Shown one piece after another: positions 1-11,396 of a stretch of DNA of 64,000 nucleotides. Each line of letters opens with the position of its first letter. Position 1 is the stretch's first letter. The position numbers were made by a program, and so were the translations under genes. Source of the stretch: Lytechinus pictus (taxonomy: Eukaryota > Echinodermata > Echinoidea > Temnopleuroida > Toxopneustidae); NCBI RefSeq assembly GCF_037042905.1, contig NW_026974141.1:2302001-2366000 (forward strand). Reading direction: 5' to 3'. The notes beneath the pieces were generated by a model. It saw nothing but the letters and a program-made list of their open reading frames with translations, had not been told where the DNA came from and did no database searches.

Positions 1-111
1 GCAGGTCATACCGGTCCACCATTGGTTTCTCCGTGACCGTGGCCCAGTCGCGCCGCTACCCACCGTTATTGCATGCATCCCATCCATGATCACATGCACG
101 AACTCCGAGAA

Positions 112-165
112 ACCATACCGGTACGTACCGTACCGGTATTCGACTAAAAAATACCGGTACAATTC
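112..165. repeat. Cluster of ACCGGT palindromes
   Basis: Four ACCGGT sites, with TACCGGTAC-like symmetry, within about 50 bp. The rest of 1-640 has no recognisable feature. Confidence 0.7.
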
Positions 166-670
166 TGGCCAAAAACAACATAGAATTAACTAAGCTTTGT
201 CTATAGTGCATGAGAACAATATTAAGATACATCTAAGTCAATTAACTTACCCAAATATAATCTACAAAAAGTACAAATGGCGGATTTCTTCTTCCTCGAG
301 ATTCAGATTTTCCACAAATATCCGATTTCTCATGCACGCGTACCGTAGTGGTAGTGTGTCGCGCCAGTCTTAATTGCCGATATCAGCGATCGGCGATTCA
401 TTCTTATTTCTGATTACCGGCGATACTGACCAATCAGAGTAAAGATGAATAATTCATATAGGGTCAAAGGTGATTCCTTGTCGTGCTAACCAATAAAGAG
501 CGATCATTAAAATAAACATTGTACCAAATTTGGATAGTTATCCCACGCGACTCACACGTGTTCTGTGGGACTAAAAGTTCGAGTTTTCTATAACAAACAA
601 ACATTTGAATCCCTGCCATCGGCAGAGGCGCTGCGTCGATGGGGGGGGGGGGGGGGAGGGGGCAAGGGGG

Positions 671-3160
671 GCGATCGCCCACCAATGAAAATATCTATCA
701 TTGCAATTTTTGTTAAGGTAGGGCCTACTACGCAGGAATTTCATCATATAGGCATAGAGATCTTAGCTGCCGATGAATAAAGAAGAAAATGGCTAACCCC
801 ATTTTCCATAGGCTGATCCAGTTGAGTTAGGTTATATGTATATATCTCTAAATCAATTCTAACAAACTACTTTTAAAACCCTTTCCATGAAAGTTGATCA
901 AAAATTTCGGCTCGAGGTTAAAAAAAAATAGATTAACCCATGCATCCTTTAATTATTCATACTATATAAAGTGCTTAAAATGTCAACTTTCAGACCTTTT
1001 AAAGATCAAGTCCACCCAGAAAATCGTTGATTTGAAACGATTGAGAAAAATCAAACAAGCATAACGCTGAAATTTTCATCAAAATCGGATGAAAAAGAAG
1101 AAAGTTATGAAAATTTTAAGTTTCGCTTATTTTTCACAAGATAATTATATGCAAATGAGAGTGTCGATGATGTCCCTCACTCACTATTTCTTTTGTTTTT
1201 TTATTGCTTGAATTATACAATATTTCAATGTTTACAGATTTGACAATAAGGACCAAGTTTACTCAACCATAAACTGTTAAAATAATGGTGATTCCACATG
1301 TTCAGGGTGGAATAAATTTTTGTTTCATTTGACAATGAGAAGAAAATTATAATTTTTAATATTTCATATCAAATACAAAAGAAACATTGAGTGAGTGACA
1401 TCATCAGTCTGCTCATTTGCATACCAACCAGGATGTGCGTAACTGTTTAAATTTGTGAAATAAGCGAAACTTTAAAATGTCATTACTTTTGATGAAAATC
1501 TTCAGTCAGGGACGGATCCAGCCTTTGCCAATAGGGGGGCTGGATTTTATTTCAGCCACATTTTCCCCGATCGGCCCCTCGATGTTGATTTTTGTTTGTT
1601 TCTTAGAAGGGGTAGTCCTAAAAGCCACATAAGCTTTTATCTTATAAATCAACATAAATATATAATAATCTCATAAGCCTTTTAAAAAAAGTGCAAGCGC
1701 GAAGCTATTTTTTAAATTATTTTTCATGTCATATATTATGTCCAAAAATTTAAACATTCTGGGCAATGTTTGTGATCCTAAACGAGATGTGTATCCAACT
1801 AAATAATTAATATACGTTTTGATGTGATAAAAAAAAAGGATCTGTTAACAGCTGCGTGCAGTTAGCCATGAAGAAGTTACATAATTATTTTAACAATCAA
1901 ATTTAACAATCAAATAATAAGGGGGGCGATCGCCCACCAATGAAAATATCTATCATTGCAATTTTTGTTAAGGTAGGGCCTACTACGCAGGAATTTCATC
2001 ATATAGGCATAGAGATCTTAGCTGCCGATGAATAAAGAAGAAAATGGCTAACCCCATTTTCCATAGGCTGATCCAGTTGAGTTAGGTTATATGTATATAT
2101 CTCTAAATCAATTCTAACAAACTACTTTTAAAACCCTTTCCATGAAAGTTGATCAAAAATTTCGGCTCGAGGTTAAAAAAAAATAGATTAACCCATGCAT
2201 CCTTTAATTATTCATACTATATAAAGTGCTTAAAATGTCAACTTTCAGACCTTTTAAAGATCAAGTCCACCCAGAAAATCGTTGATTTGAAACGATTGAG
2301 AAAAATCAAACAAGCATAACGCTGAAATTTTCATCAAAATCGGATGAAAAAGAAGAAAGTTATGAAAATTTTAAGTTTCGCTTATTTTTCACAAGATAAT
2401 TATATGCAAATGAGAGTGTCGATGATGTCCCTCACTCACTATTTCTTTTGTTTTTTTATTGCTTGAATTATACAATATTTCAATGTTTACAGATTTGACA
2501 ATAAGGACCAAGTTTACTCAACCATAAACTGTTAAAATAATGGTGATTCCACATGTTCAGGGTGGAATAAATTTTTGTTTCATTTGACAATGAGAAGAAA
2601 ATTATAATTTTTAATATTTCATATCAAATACAAAAGAAACATTGAGTGAGTGACATCATCAGTCTGCTCATTTGCATACCAACCAGGATGTGCGTAACTG
2701 TTTAAATTTGTGAAATAAGCGAAACTTTAAAATGTCATTACTTTTGATGAAAATCTTCAGTCAGGGACGGATCCAGCCTTTGCCAATAGGGGGGCTGGAT
2801 TTTATTTCAGCCACATTTTCCCCGATCGGCCCCTCGATGTTGATTTTTGTTTGTTTCTTAGAAGGGGTAGTCCTAAAAGCCACATAAGCTTTTATCTTAT
2901 AAATCAACATAAATATATAATAATCTCATAAGCCTTTTAAAAAAAGTGCAAGCGCGAAGCTATTTTTTAAATTATTTTTCATGTCATATATTATGTCCAA
3001 AAATTTAAACATTCTGGGCAATGTTTGTGATCCTAAACGAGATGTGTATCCAACTAAATAATTAATATACGTTTTGATGTGATAAAAAAAAAGGATCTGT
3101 TAACAGCTGCGTGCAGTTAGCCATGAAGAAGTTACATAATTCTTTTAACAATCAAATAAT
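671..3160. repeat. 1255-bp tandem segmental duplication
   Basis: Unit 1 (671-1925) and unit 2 (1926 to about 3160) begin GCGATCGCCCACCAATGAAA and are almost identical throughout, apart from a few substitutions and a small indel at the end. Each unit contains a partial TTAAGTCCACCCC-family MITE (about 995-1505 and 2250-2757) and the start of an element beginning GGGACGGATCCAGC. Confidence 0.97.
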
Positions 3161-4370
3161 TCTAGCGCGAACCCCGAGCTGAAAATTTTGACATTTTTAC
3201 CTGAAGAATGGAAATTCTAAGCACCGTTTTGTAATCGTGAAAAGAATAAGTATATAACTAAACAATATTGATGCGAGCCCAAAGCGCGAGCGAAAAAAAT
3301 TGACATTTACGCCTAAAAATGGGACACTCTATAAATGTTTTGTAAATCATGAAAAGGATGAGTAATTGGAAATCTTCCTACATTAATAATGCGAGCGCAT
3401 AGCGCGAGCAGAAAATTTTTGATACTGCACTGGATAATGATTTAAACTGTTAAATAGAGAACAAGCTGCGTATCTGAATAAACATGCGCACGCGTGTGGC
3501 GACCTATCTAATCTGGGCATTCTAAAGTACCTTTTTAATCATGAAAATCAATAAAGCGAGCGCGAAGCGCGAGCTTAAAATATTTGATATTCCGATCTGA
3601 AAAGGGGTCAATTTAAGCTCTGTATTTCAAGCACTCTGTAGAAAAATGGTGAAGTGGATATGGATCACTGCTACAAAAGAGCTGATATGTTTCATTATTA
3701 TCATTTTGAATTTTGACATATAGGACCGAGACATTCTAAGAACATTATGTCATCATGTGTGAATGATAACTACCTTCCTATTTCCCTCCTAAGCGCGAGA
3801 TGAAACTTGTCGATATTCCATTCTGAAAAAGGGACAATTTGATTATTATATTAATATCTTATTTATTAATCTAATAAGAGTAATGAGAGCGTGAAATCTG
3901 TTAATTTTATGGCCTGAAAACTGGACATTTAAAGCACTTTTGTAATTATGAATAAGATGCATGTGCTATTTATTTTCAACAATCAATGCGAGCGCAAATC
4001 GCGAGCCGTAATTTTGATAAACAAATGCGAGCGTGCAGCGCTAGCTGATACGTGTTGACAATCTGACCTGAATAGGAATATTTTGAGAACCTTATGGAAT
4101 ACAGGAAAATAATAGGTACTTGACAAATCAAATTTTTGCGAGCAGAAAATGTTAATATTCAGACCACAAAACAGAAATTTTTACAAAGCACTTAAAAAAA
4201 AAATTGTAAATCAAACAAAAAATAAAAGTTCGATTTCCGAGCTGAAATGTTTTGTATATTGACTTCAAAATTTGATATTATAAGCTCCTTATTAAACAAG
4301 ACATGTAAACCACCTAAAAGGAAATGCGAGCGCGAAGCGCGAGCGAAATATTTATAAAGTGACATATAGG
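3160..4370 (+). repeat. GCGAGCGCGAAGCGCGAGC-containing repeat array, arm 1
   Basis: Repeated units of roughly 120-160 bp: an AATGCGAGCGCGAAGCGCGA-like box, then TTGACATTT.ACCTGAAAAATG, then TGTAATCATGAAAAGGATGA. Boxes are near 3268, 3391, 3557, 3987, 4027 and 4327. Confidence 0.85.
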
Positions 4371-4565
4371 ATTTTTTTATTATTATTTTCCAAGTCTTCC
4401 CCTCATCTTATTTTATTCACTCGTCTTCCTCCTTTTATGTTCCCCCTTTTGTTTCTCCTCTCTTTTCCCTTCTTTTTCTTTTTTTTCTCTTTCCCCTTTT
4501 TTTCTTTTTTTTATAATTCGCCAATAGGGGCGGCGGGCCCCTCAGGCCCCCCTGGATCCGCCTAT
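4370..4565. mobile_element. Right end of a GGATCC-ended element and pyrimidine tract
   Basis: A T/C-rich tract ends at CGCCAATAGGGGCGG and CCCCCCTGGATCCGCCTATG, the mirror of GGGACGGATCCAGCCTTTGC and CCAATAGGGGGGCTGG at 2763. Together they bound a roughly 1.8-kb element inserted into a MITE whose right end resumes at 4568-4640; TCAGT may be the target duplication. Confidence 0.65.
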
Positions 4566-4699
4566 GTCAGTGTTATGCTTGTTGGATTTTCTCCTTTTAT
4601 TCAAATCAACTTTTCGTGGGGGTGGACTTGTCCTTTAATATCAACAAATTTCGCGCTCTCATTAGGTTAATTATTAGATTGATAAATAAGATAATGATA

Positions 4700-5682
4700 T
4701 ACAGAGTGAGTTAGAAAAATGTCCCACTTTTGTAAAGTTGAATTGTTTAAAATATGAATATTTAATCATAAGTTTCATGATATGTCTTGATAGAGGTATC
4801 CTCCCAGTACATTCAGGTACCTTTTTCATTTGATCCCCTGCACGCATGACTGAACAACGGACAATCTTTAGAAGACTGTCAGATCTCACTTGCGCCAAGT
4901 TACAGGGTGGGGAATAAAACACTCTTTTGAACAAAGACAGTCCGTCCTTGCATATACTCGGTGACCATAAATGACCTATGTTGTGGTGTGAATTGAGGAC
5001 GAACCATGATTCGTGTATATATACTTTTGCTACTGTAAAAAGAGGCTCAAGTGACTGCTGCCAAATCAGGCAAGCCCTTTAATAGGCAAGTGCAACAAAA
5101 GCACAGACATCCATTGTAAATTTTCATTGTTAACCAACAAAAGACATAATCAGCATATTGGATTTATGTGCACTTGATGATGATGATGAAGATGAAGATC
5201 AAGATCAAGATGATGACAATGAGGATGATGATGATGATATGATGGTGGTAGTGAATGTGTTTTAAGGGGAAAGATTGTCGGGAATTGCCACTTAAACATT
5301 CAGCGATCTTGCTAAAAATCAATGCTTAATCAGAAAAGAGAAAATTATGAACCAGTTATTACCATGTGTGTTGTGTGTGTTTGTGTGTTTGTGAGGGTGT
5401 ATGTGTGTGTGTGAGAGAGCATGCCAGTCTGTCTGTCTGACTGTCTTTGTCTAAAGCACTGTTTTATTCATCACCCAGTAACTTGGCGCAAGTGAGATCT
5501 GACAGTCTTCTAAAGATTGTCCGATGTTCAGTCATGCGTGCACGGGATCAAATGAAAATGGTACCTGAATGTACTTGGAGGATACCTCTATCAAGACATA
5601 TCATGAAACTAATGATTAAATATTCATATTTTAAACAATTCAACTTTACAAAAGTGGGACATTTTTTCTGACTCACTCTGTA
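4700..5682. mobile_element. TA-flanked fold-back element with about 230-bp inverted arms
   Basis: The ends read TACAGAGTGAGTTAGAAAAA and TTTTTTCTGACTCACTCTGT, flanked by TA. Arms 4700-4935 and 5450-5682 are reverse complements. The core holds a GAT microsatellite (5176-5240) and GT runs. A non-autonomous Tc1/mariner-type element is my inference from the TA. Confidence 0.88.
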
Positions 5683-5684
5683 TA

Positions 5685-6290
5685 TCCACGAATTCCTAAT
5701 TGTCCCCTTTTTCAGATTGGAATATCGACAAGTTCAAGCTCATGAGGAAGAGGAATAGGAAGATTATAGTCATCATTTTCATATATGATGACATTATGTC
5801 CTTAAAATATCCCGTCTTTGATCGAAATAATACTAATAATATCAGCTCGCGCTCGAACTATTTATTCATTGCGATCCATGCATACCCACTTCACAATTTC
5901 CCTATACACAGTGCTACATAGTGCATAAATTTACCCTTCTTCAGATCCGAATATCGTTTTTTTTTCAGCTAGCGCTTCACGCTCCCATTATTGACTTTCA
6001 TGATAAAATAAATGTATTTGGAATGCCCAGAACCCAGGTAGCATTATTAATGTAGGAAGAAACCAAATTATCCATCCTTTTCATGATTTCAAAAACATTT
6101 ATAGAGTGCCCCATTTTTAGGTCTGTAAATTTTTTTCCCGCTCGCGCTTCGTGCTCGCATCAATTATTTAGTTATATACCTATCTTGTTCATGATTACAA
6201 AAAGTGCCTAGAATATCTAGTTTTTAGGTCGGAAAGACAAAAAAATTCTGCTCGCGCTTCGCGCTCGCATTATTTGTTTAAATTTTGGTG
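5685..6290 (-). repeat. GCGAGC repeat array, inverted arm 2
   Basis: CTCGCGCTTCGCGCTCGCAT-type boxes near 5846, 5975, 6140 and 6250. The stretch 5690-5740 is the reverse complement of 3780-3840, and 4656-4699 that of about 3845-3895, so this arm was split by the TA-flanked element. Confidence 0.85.
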
Positions 6291-7434
6291 AAAATAACAC
6301 AATTTTACAAGTTTTAATAATATTTATTGATTCAGCTCCTTTGGGAATAGAACAATGAAAAGTCACTGTCCTAACTAAGAAGAAGAATAAAAAATATCCA
6401 TTTGTTTTCTTTTTAAATTTTTTTATGGAAAAACATTACAAAAGGTGTAAAATGTACTTGCTATAGCAATTTTCGTGTTTGATTTCCATTATCAATCATG
6501 TTTAACATTACAAAACTGGACATTCGACAAAGGTTTTATTTCAAAAGGAGCTTATTCCACTCTTACAATTTTAAAAAATTCTTTAAAATTGATATTGATT
6601 GCTACATATTTTTAAGAACAATGTTATACATTTTTTTTTCATTATTAATTATTGTTTTATTTTTGTTAATGTCGGTGAATGTTGGGTGTTGGGGTTTGCC
6701 CCACCCCCCCCCCTTGCCCACTGATCTGTATTATACTAGTATACAATCAGTGGTTGCCCACTGATCTGAAAATTCATATTAGTATTTTGCCACATACATT
6801 ATGTTCTGTGATTTTTGCCCTCTGATCTGACCGTGTGAGATCAGTAGTTTTGCCCTCACTGAGATGGATGTATCGGAATTCCGGAATAGGCGTATCTATT
6901 TTTTTTTTTCTTCATTTTTTTCCCGGTGTTTGCACTACTGCCGGCCCTCTACGTTCGTTGGGTACCGGTATCTTCAGCGGTACCATTTTCTACTTGATCA
7001 GGAAAGAAGTCGGCTTTAAAAACCAGGTGAACAAATAGTTTATATATCATATTCCGCATCTTATTTACGCATAAATAGATCCTGTGGCCTATCTTGTACT
7101 TTTTTACATATTATAAGAACGTCAAATATTTTGAAAGATGGATAGACGTGATAATACTGATCGAAAATCATCAGCAAAGCAACTCGACAATACACAGATA
7201 CGTGCATGTGGGGCAAGCGTAAATTTGTTGGAGATCGCCAGGCATTGGCGCTAATGCGCTTTTGCACCCTGACGAAAATTAAGCAGGGGATCTTTTCAAA
7301 ACTTTCATGACGCCAGTCCTGCTGAAGTACATTGGCTCCACCAAGCCAGGAGGCTCCTAGAGAGTAAAAATCGTTTACTTACGTGTGCTTACTAATTACT
7401 CTCCACCACGGAGCTGAGCCAGGAATTGTGTCCC

Positions 7435-8516
7435 ATTCATAGACCTTATCGCAAATAGATTCACGCAAAGGATCATGGGATCGCAAAGGGGGCAATAGCG
7501 CCGCTGTTGTCCGGATTCGACCATGCGAGCGCAAGCAGCCGACAATAAAGTGTACGATTTCCATAGTGTATCAAAATACGATCGACGCCCGCAGCCAACA
7601 TTTTGCTAACTTCCAGTAAACGCCTCGTCATATTTGTTCCAGAGTCTAACATTACTTTTCTTCTTAATCATCGGTGGCAGAGATATATGTGCCGTCTATA
7701 GCTGCAAGAATTACTACAGATTCTATGAAGACAAGTGCAATTTTCTTTCATTTTCGCGCACTGTCTGTGCGTATTTTGAGCTGTGCAGCTGCTGTGTGCT
7801 TTGAATTGTATGCACGGACAGCGGGCATGCACTCTCGGCCCAGGGGTACGTCGGCGAGGCAGTGGAGGAAACTGGTCCCAGAATTCCAAGCAATAATAAA
7901 ATGATGATCAATAAAACAAACTCTGCAGTAGATTTGATTACTTTATTCTAGTGTTATATTTTTGTAATATAAATCGATAGTCAAGAATACATGTTTCATA
8001 AATAATTATCTCAATCATGATTTTATTCAGAGTAGGCCTATAAACCGAGCTGTGTTTTCTTTTTCTCTCCACAGATAGGCTACATAATATTATTGCAAAT
8101 TATTCAGGATCGTGGTCGGACATTCTGAAGTTTTATAAGTGGCATGCATAGACAAAATAATGAATGAAATATAACAAAAAAATGAGAATAGATGAAAGTA
8201 TATTGATAGAAAAATAAGCAAAAAAAAAAGAAAAAAGAATTTAATGAGGAAGGTGATCTGAAAGAGAAGTGACTGAATGCGATGAAATTAATTGAATATG
8301 TAAATGTTGAAATAAGATTTATTTCAAATGAATGGAATATATATCATTTATATGAATTAAATATCCAGTTTCAGACAAAATAAAATTACAGAGGTTTGAG
8401 GGATAGGGCCTATACGGGATCATAAAATGTTTTTAATTTTATTAAAACTTAAAATGTTTTAAATTTAAATAAATTCAGATTTATAGTATTCTGCATGTCA
8501 TAGGCCTATTATTATG

Positions 8517-8548
<32 letters not shown>

Positions 8549-9140
8549 CTAGCTTATTTTTGGCTTTAGATTTGTCTCATGCACCCCCTATATAGAAATT
8601 TCATGATCAAACTAAACAGCCCGACTTGCAAAAAAAGGACTATATTTCCCCCAAAATAACAAAAAACTTGGCTAGCTAAATTTATATGGAGATATATGGT
8701 CTACATTATGTTTCTCATGAATATTCTTTAATGGAAAAATATGCTATCTAATTTGGATCACCGATCGACGTGCTCTTTAATTTTTCTAAAGACGAACGGC
8801 AATGACCCGCTATCACCGTCTCACTTTTCCCACAAAATCTTCCCAAGTTTAGCCCCAGAAAACTTCGAAAATACGGTGAGTATTGAGTTCATACTTTCAC
8901 TGGGCAATCATGATACAAAGATTGTTCTATAAATCTACATTCAAGTATCCAAAATAATTTAAATACGAAGAAATCAGACTTAAAAAAAGCCTGGATTTTG
9001 AGTGACACTACACAAAACATATGGCGTTGTATGGCTTCCCGAAAGCCGATTCCGCGTTTGCCCCCTTTCGCATCCCGTGATCCTCTGCGATGACAGACGC
9101 CCTCACGCGACAGACGCTATTTGCGATAAGGTCTATGTGC
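7435..9140. repeat. Distant inverted repeat pair, possible ancient element
   Basis: CATAGACCTTATCGCAAATA (7438) recurs inverted at about 9118-9137, and GATCATGGGATCGCAAAGGG is mirrored at about 9062-9083 with changes. The 1.6 kb between is AT-rich with a (TA)n run (8518-8549). Confidence 0.6.
7672..7797 (+). pseudogene. Possible degraded THAP-domain fragment
   Basis: One frame reads GRDICAVYSCKNYYRFYEDK, a small gap, then FLSFSRTVCAYFELC and a stop. CxxxxC-KN followed by F-x-FSR and a spaced Cys recalls the start of THAP zinc fingers. The essential downstream AVPTIF-type region is absent. It lies within the inverted pair at 7435-9140. Confidence 0.25.
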
Positions 9141-9930
9141 GTGTACCGCAAAAAAAAACTGAAATTTTCGCCCCCCGACTTGCCCGAGATTTCTACTTTC
9201 CTTCTAAAAGTTTTACTTTTAGAAGGAAAACTAGATCTAGATCACTCACACTAATACGAGGTTACTATACTAACCTCGTACAAGTACAAGGGACCGTGTT
9301 TGACCCTGGATTTCGAAGTAGTCGGCAAACATCGCTTCATTGCTGAAGTAAATATTTGCCGAAACTCCTCGCTACACACCGGGGCTCTTTCCGGTAAGTA
9401 GCAATACATAAAAAAATTATACATCTGAGTTGGAAATAATTTCATTACAAAAAGAGCAAATTTCGCTTACCTTGGCCTAGCAAGTGACTTCGTTTGTCTC
9501 TTCTACGGAAATACAAGGAAGCCCGTTGGTGGCGCTAATAAATTTCACAACCTGGCTTGATTCAGCTCCTCTGTAATTTTATAACTGTGTCTAAATTCTT
9601 TGAATGCGCAATTCTTATGATTAATTTACTAATTATGGGCACCAATAAATGAAATACCTTCAAAAACATAATTCAAGATTACTATTGGTGATGATAACAC
9701 TTTTTTGCAATTAATTTAAAACGATGACTAGTAATAAAAAAAAATTGAAAAAAATACACATGCCTGGAACGAAACCAGTACTACAAGCTTTAACGAACGT
9801 CAATAATACGGTATACCAAAGTCTATACAATGAAAAGATTGGACACTTTACGGACTTCGCGTAATGCCTTGCGTCGATTTGCGTGTAAAATAGTGTAGGT
9901 GCCTAGTCTTTCCCTTGTCGTGTCTTTGAT
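9140..9930. other. DNA upstream of gene 1, no clear feature
   Basis: A hairpin AACTTTTAGAAGGAAA/TTTCCTTCTAAAAGTT lies at 9198-9230. No coding or repeat family recognised. Confidence 0.6.
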
Positions 9931-9946
9931 ATGAATATAAATCGCG
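9931..9946 (+). promoter_or_regulatory. Possible TATA-like promoter element of gene 1
   Basis: An AT-rich AATATAAAT stretch is followed at once by a CG-rich run (CGCGCGCCCGC). It lies 130-150 bp before a good GTAAGT donor that could end a non-coding first exon. This is inference from position only. Confidence 0.25.
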
Positions 9947-9969
9947 CGCCCGCTTTAGGCAAAAATTGT

Positions 9970-10083
9970 TATCCATGCTGACCAATTTTTATCTCCGTGA
10001 AATCTTCACTAAAGATCAAGAAAATATACATATTTTTTTAAAGAAACTTCAAGGAGAAGTCACAGAAGGATCTAAATGATTCG
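9970..10083 (+). other. Possible non-coding first exon of gene 1
   Basis: The coding start at 10959 lies just after a plausible 3' splice site (CCCCTTTTAG ending at 10951), so an upstream 5' UTR exon is expected. The nearest strong donor is GTAAGT at 10084-10089. The 5' limit shown is arbitrary. Confidence 0.35.
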
Positions 10084-10958
10084 GTAAGTGTTGTAGCGAA
10101 ATTGATATTGTAGAAATGTCGGAAATGAAGTTGTTTTACATGATTTAGTTAAACTAGATCTAGCCCTAAATCTCTTAATCTTCTAATAACTTTCTTTATA
10201 TTTAATGGATTTTCCTCAAACCTTCACCTATGTTTTTTATTATTTTTTCTGTTATTTTTCCAACAAAGTTTTCGTCAGGGTGAACTTCCCCTTTGGCCCT
10301 TTAAACTAAGGCTGAGCCAGGGCCAGCTTCTATGATTACCAGTGCAGTCGTATCTATCTTGTTTGCCTGAGACGAGAACAACCACTTTAATAAATGAGTA
10401 GTTATCTATGGTAATGGGCATGATTGGGGGGAGGGGGGACAGACCTCAACCAGGCTCCAAATTCCAAAACTTGCTGAATTTCACTTCCATGAATTATATC
10501 AATCAATTGTCATCCGTACTTCTATTTTCTGTAATTGAGGTATCAAATAAAAGAGCAGATATTTAACTTTTTAGGCATGTGATTTTCTTTTTGAAATTCA
10601 GATACCCCCCGCCAAATGAGTTTTTGGTATCCTTTCTTCAAATTGTTTTTGCTCACTCATGCATGAATGAGGAATAATCTAAGTAATATCAGATGAAAGA
10701 GGAGATTCAAAGCTTTACATTGGTAGGTCATTTGTCTATTTTATTTGTGATTAAGTTATGATAAATCATCACTTAATCTCGGTTTCATTTTTTCTGGGAC
10801 GCACTATATATGCATATTGGTTTCTGCACGATATTAAGTTCAATCATATTGAATGAATTTCTGATCCCGTTAAGCGGGGGCATCTGTGTCCTTTGAACAC
10901 GTCAAATTTCTAGTTATCAATATATTTAATTTTGATTGATACCCCTTTTAGAGAAACT

Positions 10959-11396
10959 ATGGCCACGATTAATCAAGAGCTAACCAATGGCACAGATCCT
11001 CCTAATGGAGAAACATGTAACGCCACAGCGATGACTGCAGACAACCCTTTAAGCAGCGAAGACATCATTCTCCAGACCTTGAAGGAGGGTATAGGTACAC
11101 CTGATGAAGCACAAGGCTCCAGTGGTAGCATTCAACAAAGCCAGAGGACAGTATCACCTACTGATATTCCTGCAAGCAGCAGCGACAACATTCTTGAGGG
11201 CAACTGGGAGATGGATGCAGAAAGCAATTTAGAATTGAGAGGAACTGATCAGAACCAGAAACCAACTCCAAGAGTTTTCACTGCAGGAGAAGGAGAGATT
11301 GGGGGTTACCATGGTGAGAGTCATCTTTCCATGAGGATGTCATCAGCCTGCAAAGGGCCTCTGAAGGATGTTGATAAGGATCATCCTCAAATTTGG
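10959..11396 (+). CDS. Gene 1 coding exon 1 (residues 1-146)
   Basis: ATG GCC ACG at 10959, A at -3. The exon codes for a low-complexity, acidic, Ser/Thr-rich segment with no recognised domain. It ends PQIW with donor GTGAGA at 11397 in phase 0. A second possible donor at 11312 would break the frame with exon 2. Confidence 0.75.

Noticed and set aside
4674..5671. Two similar frames on opposite strands, looking like a duplicated gene
   Set aside because: They are the two inverted arms of the TA-flanked fold-back element.
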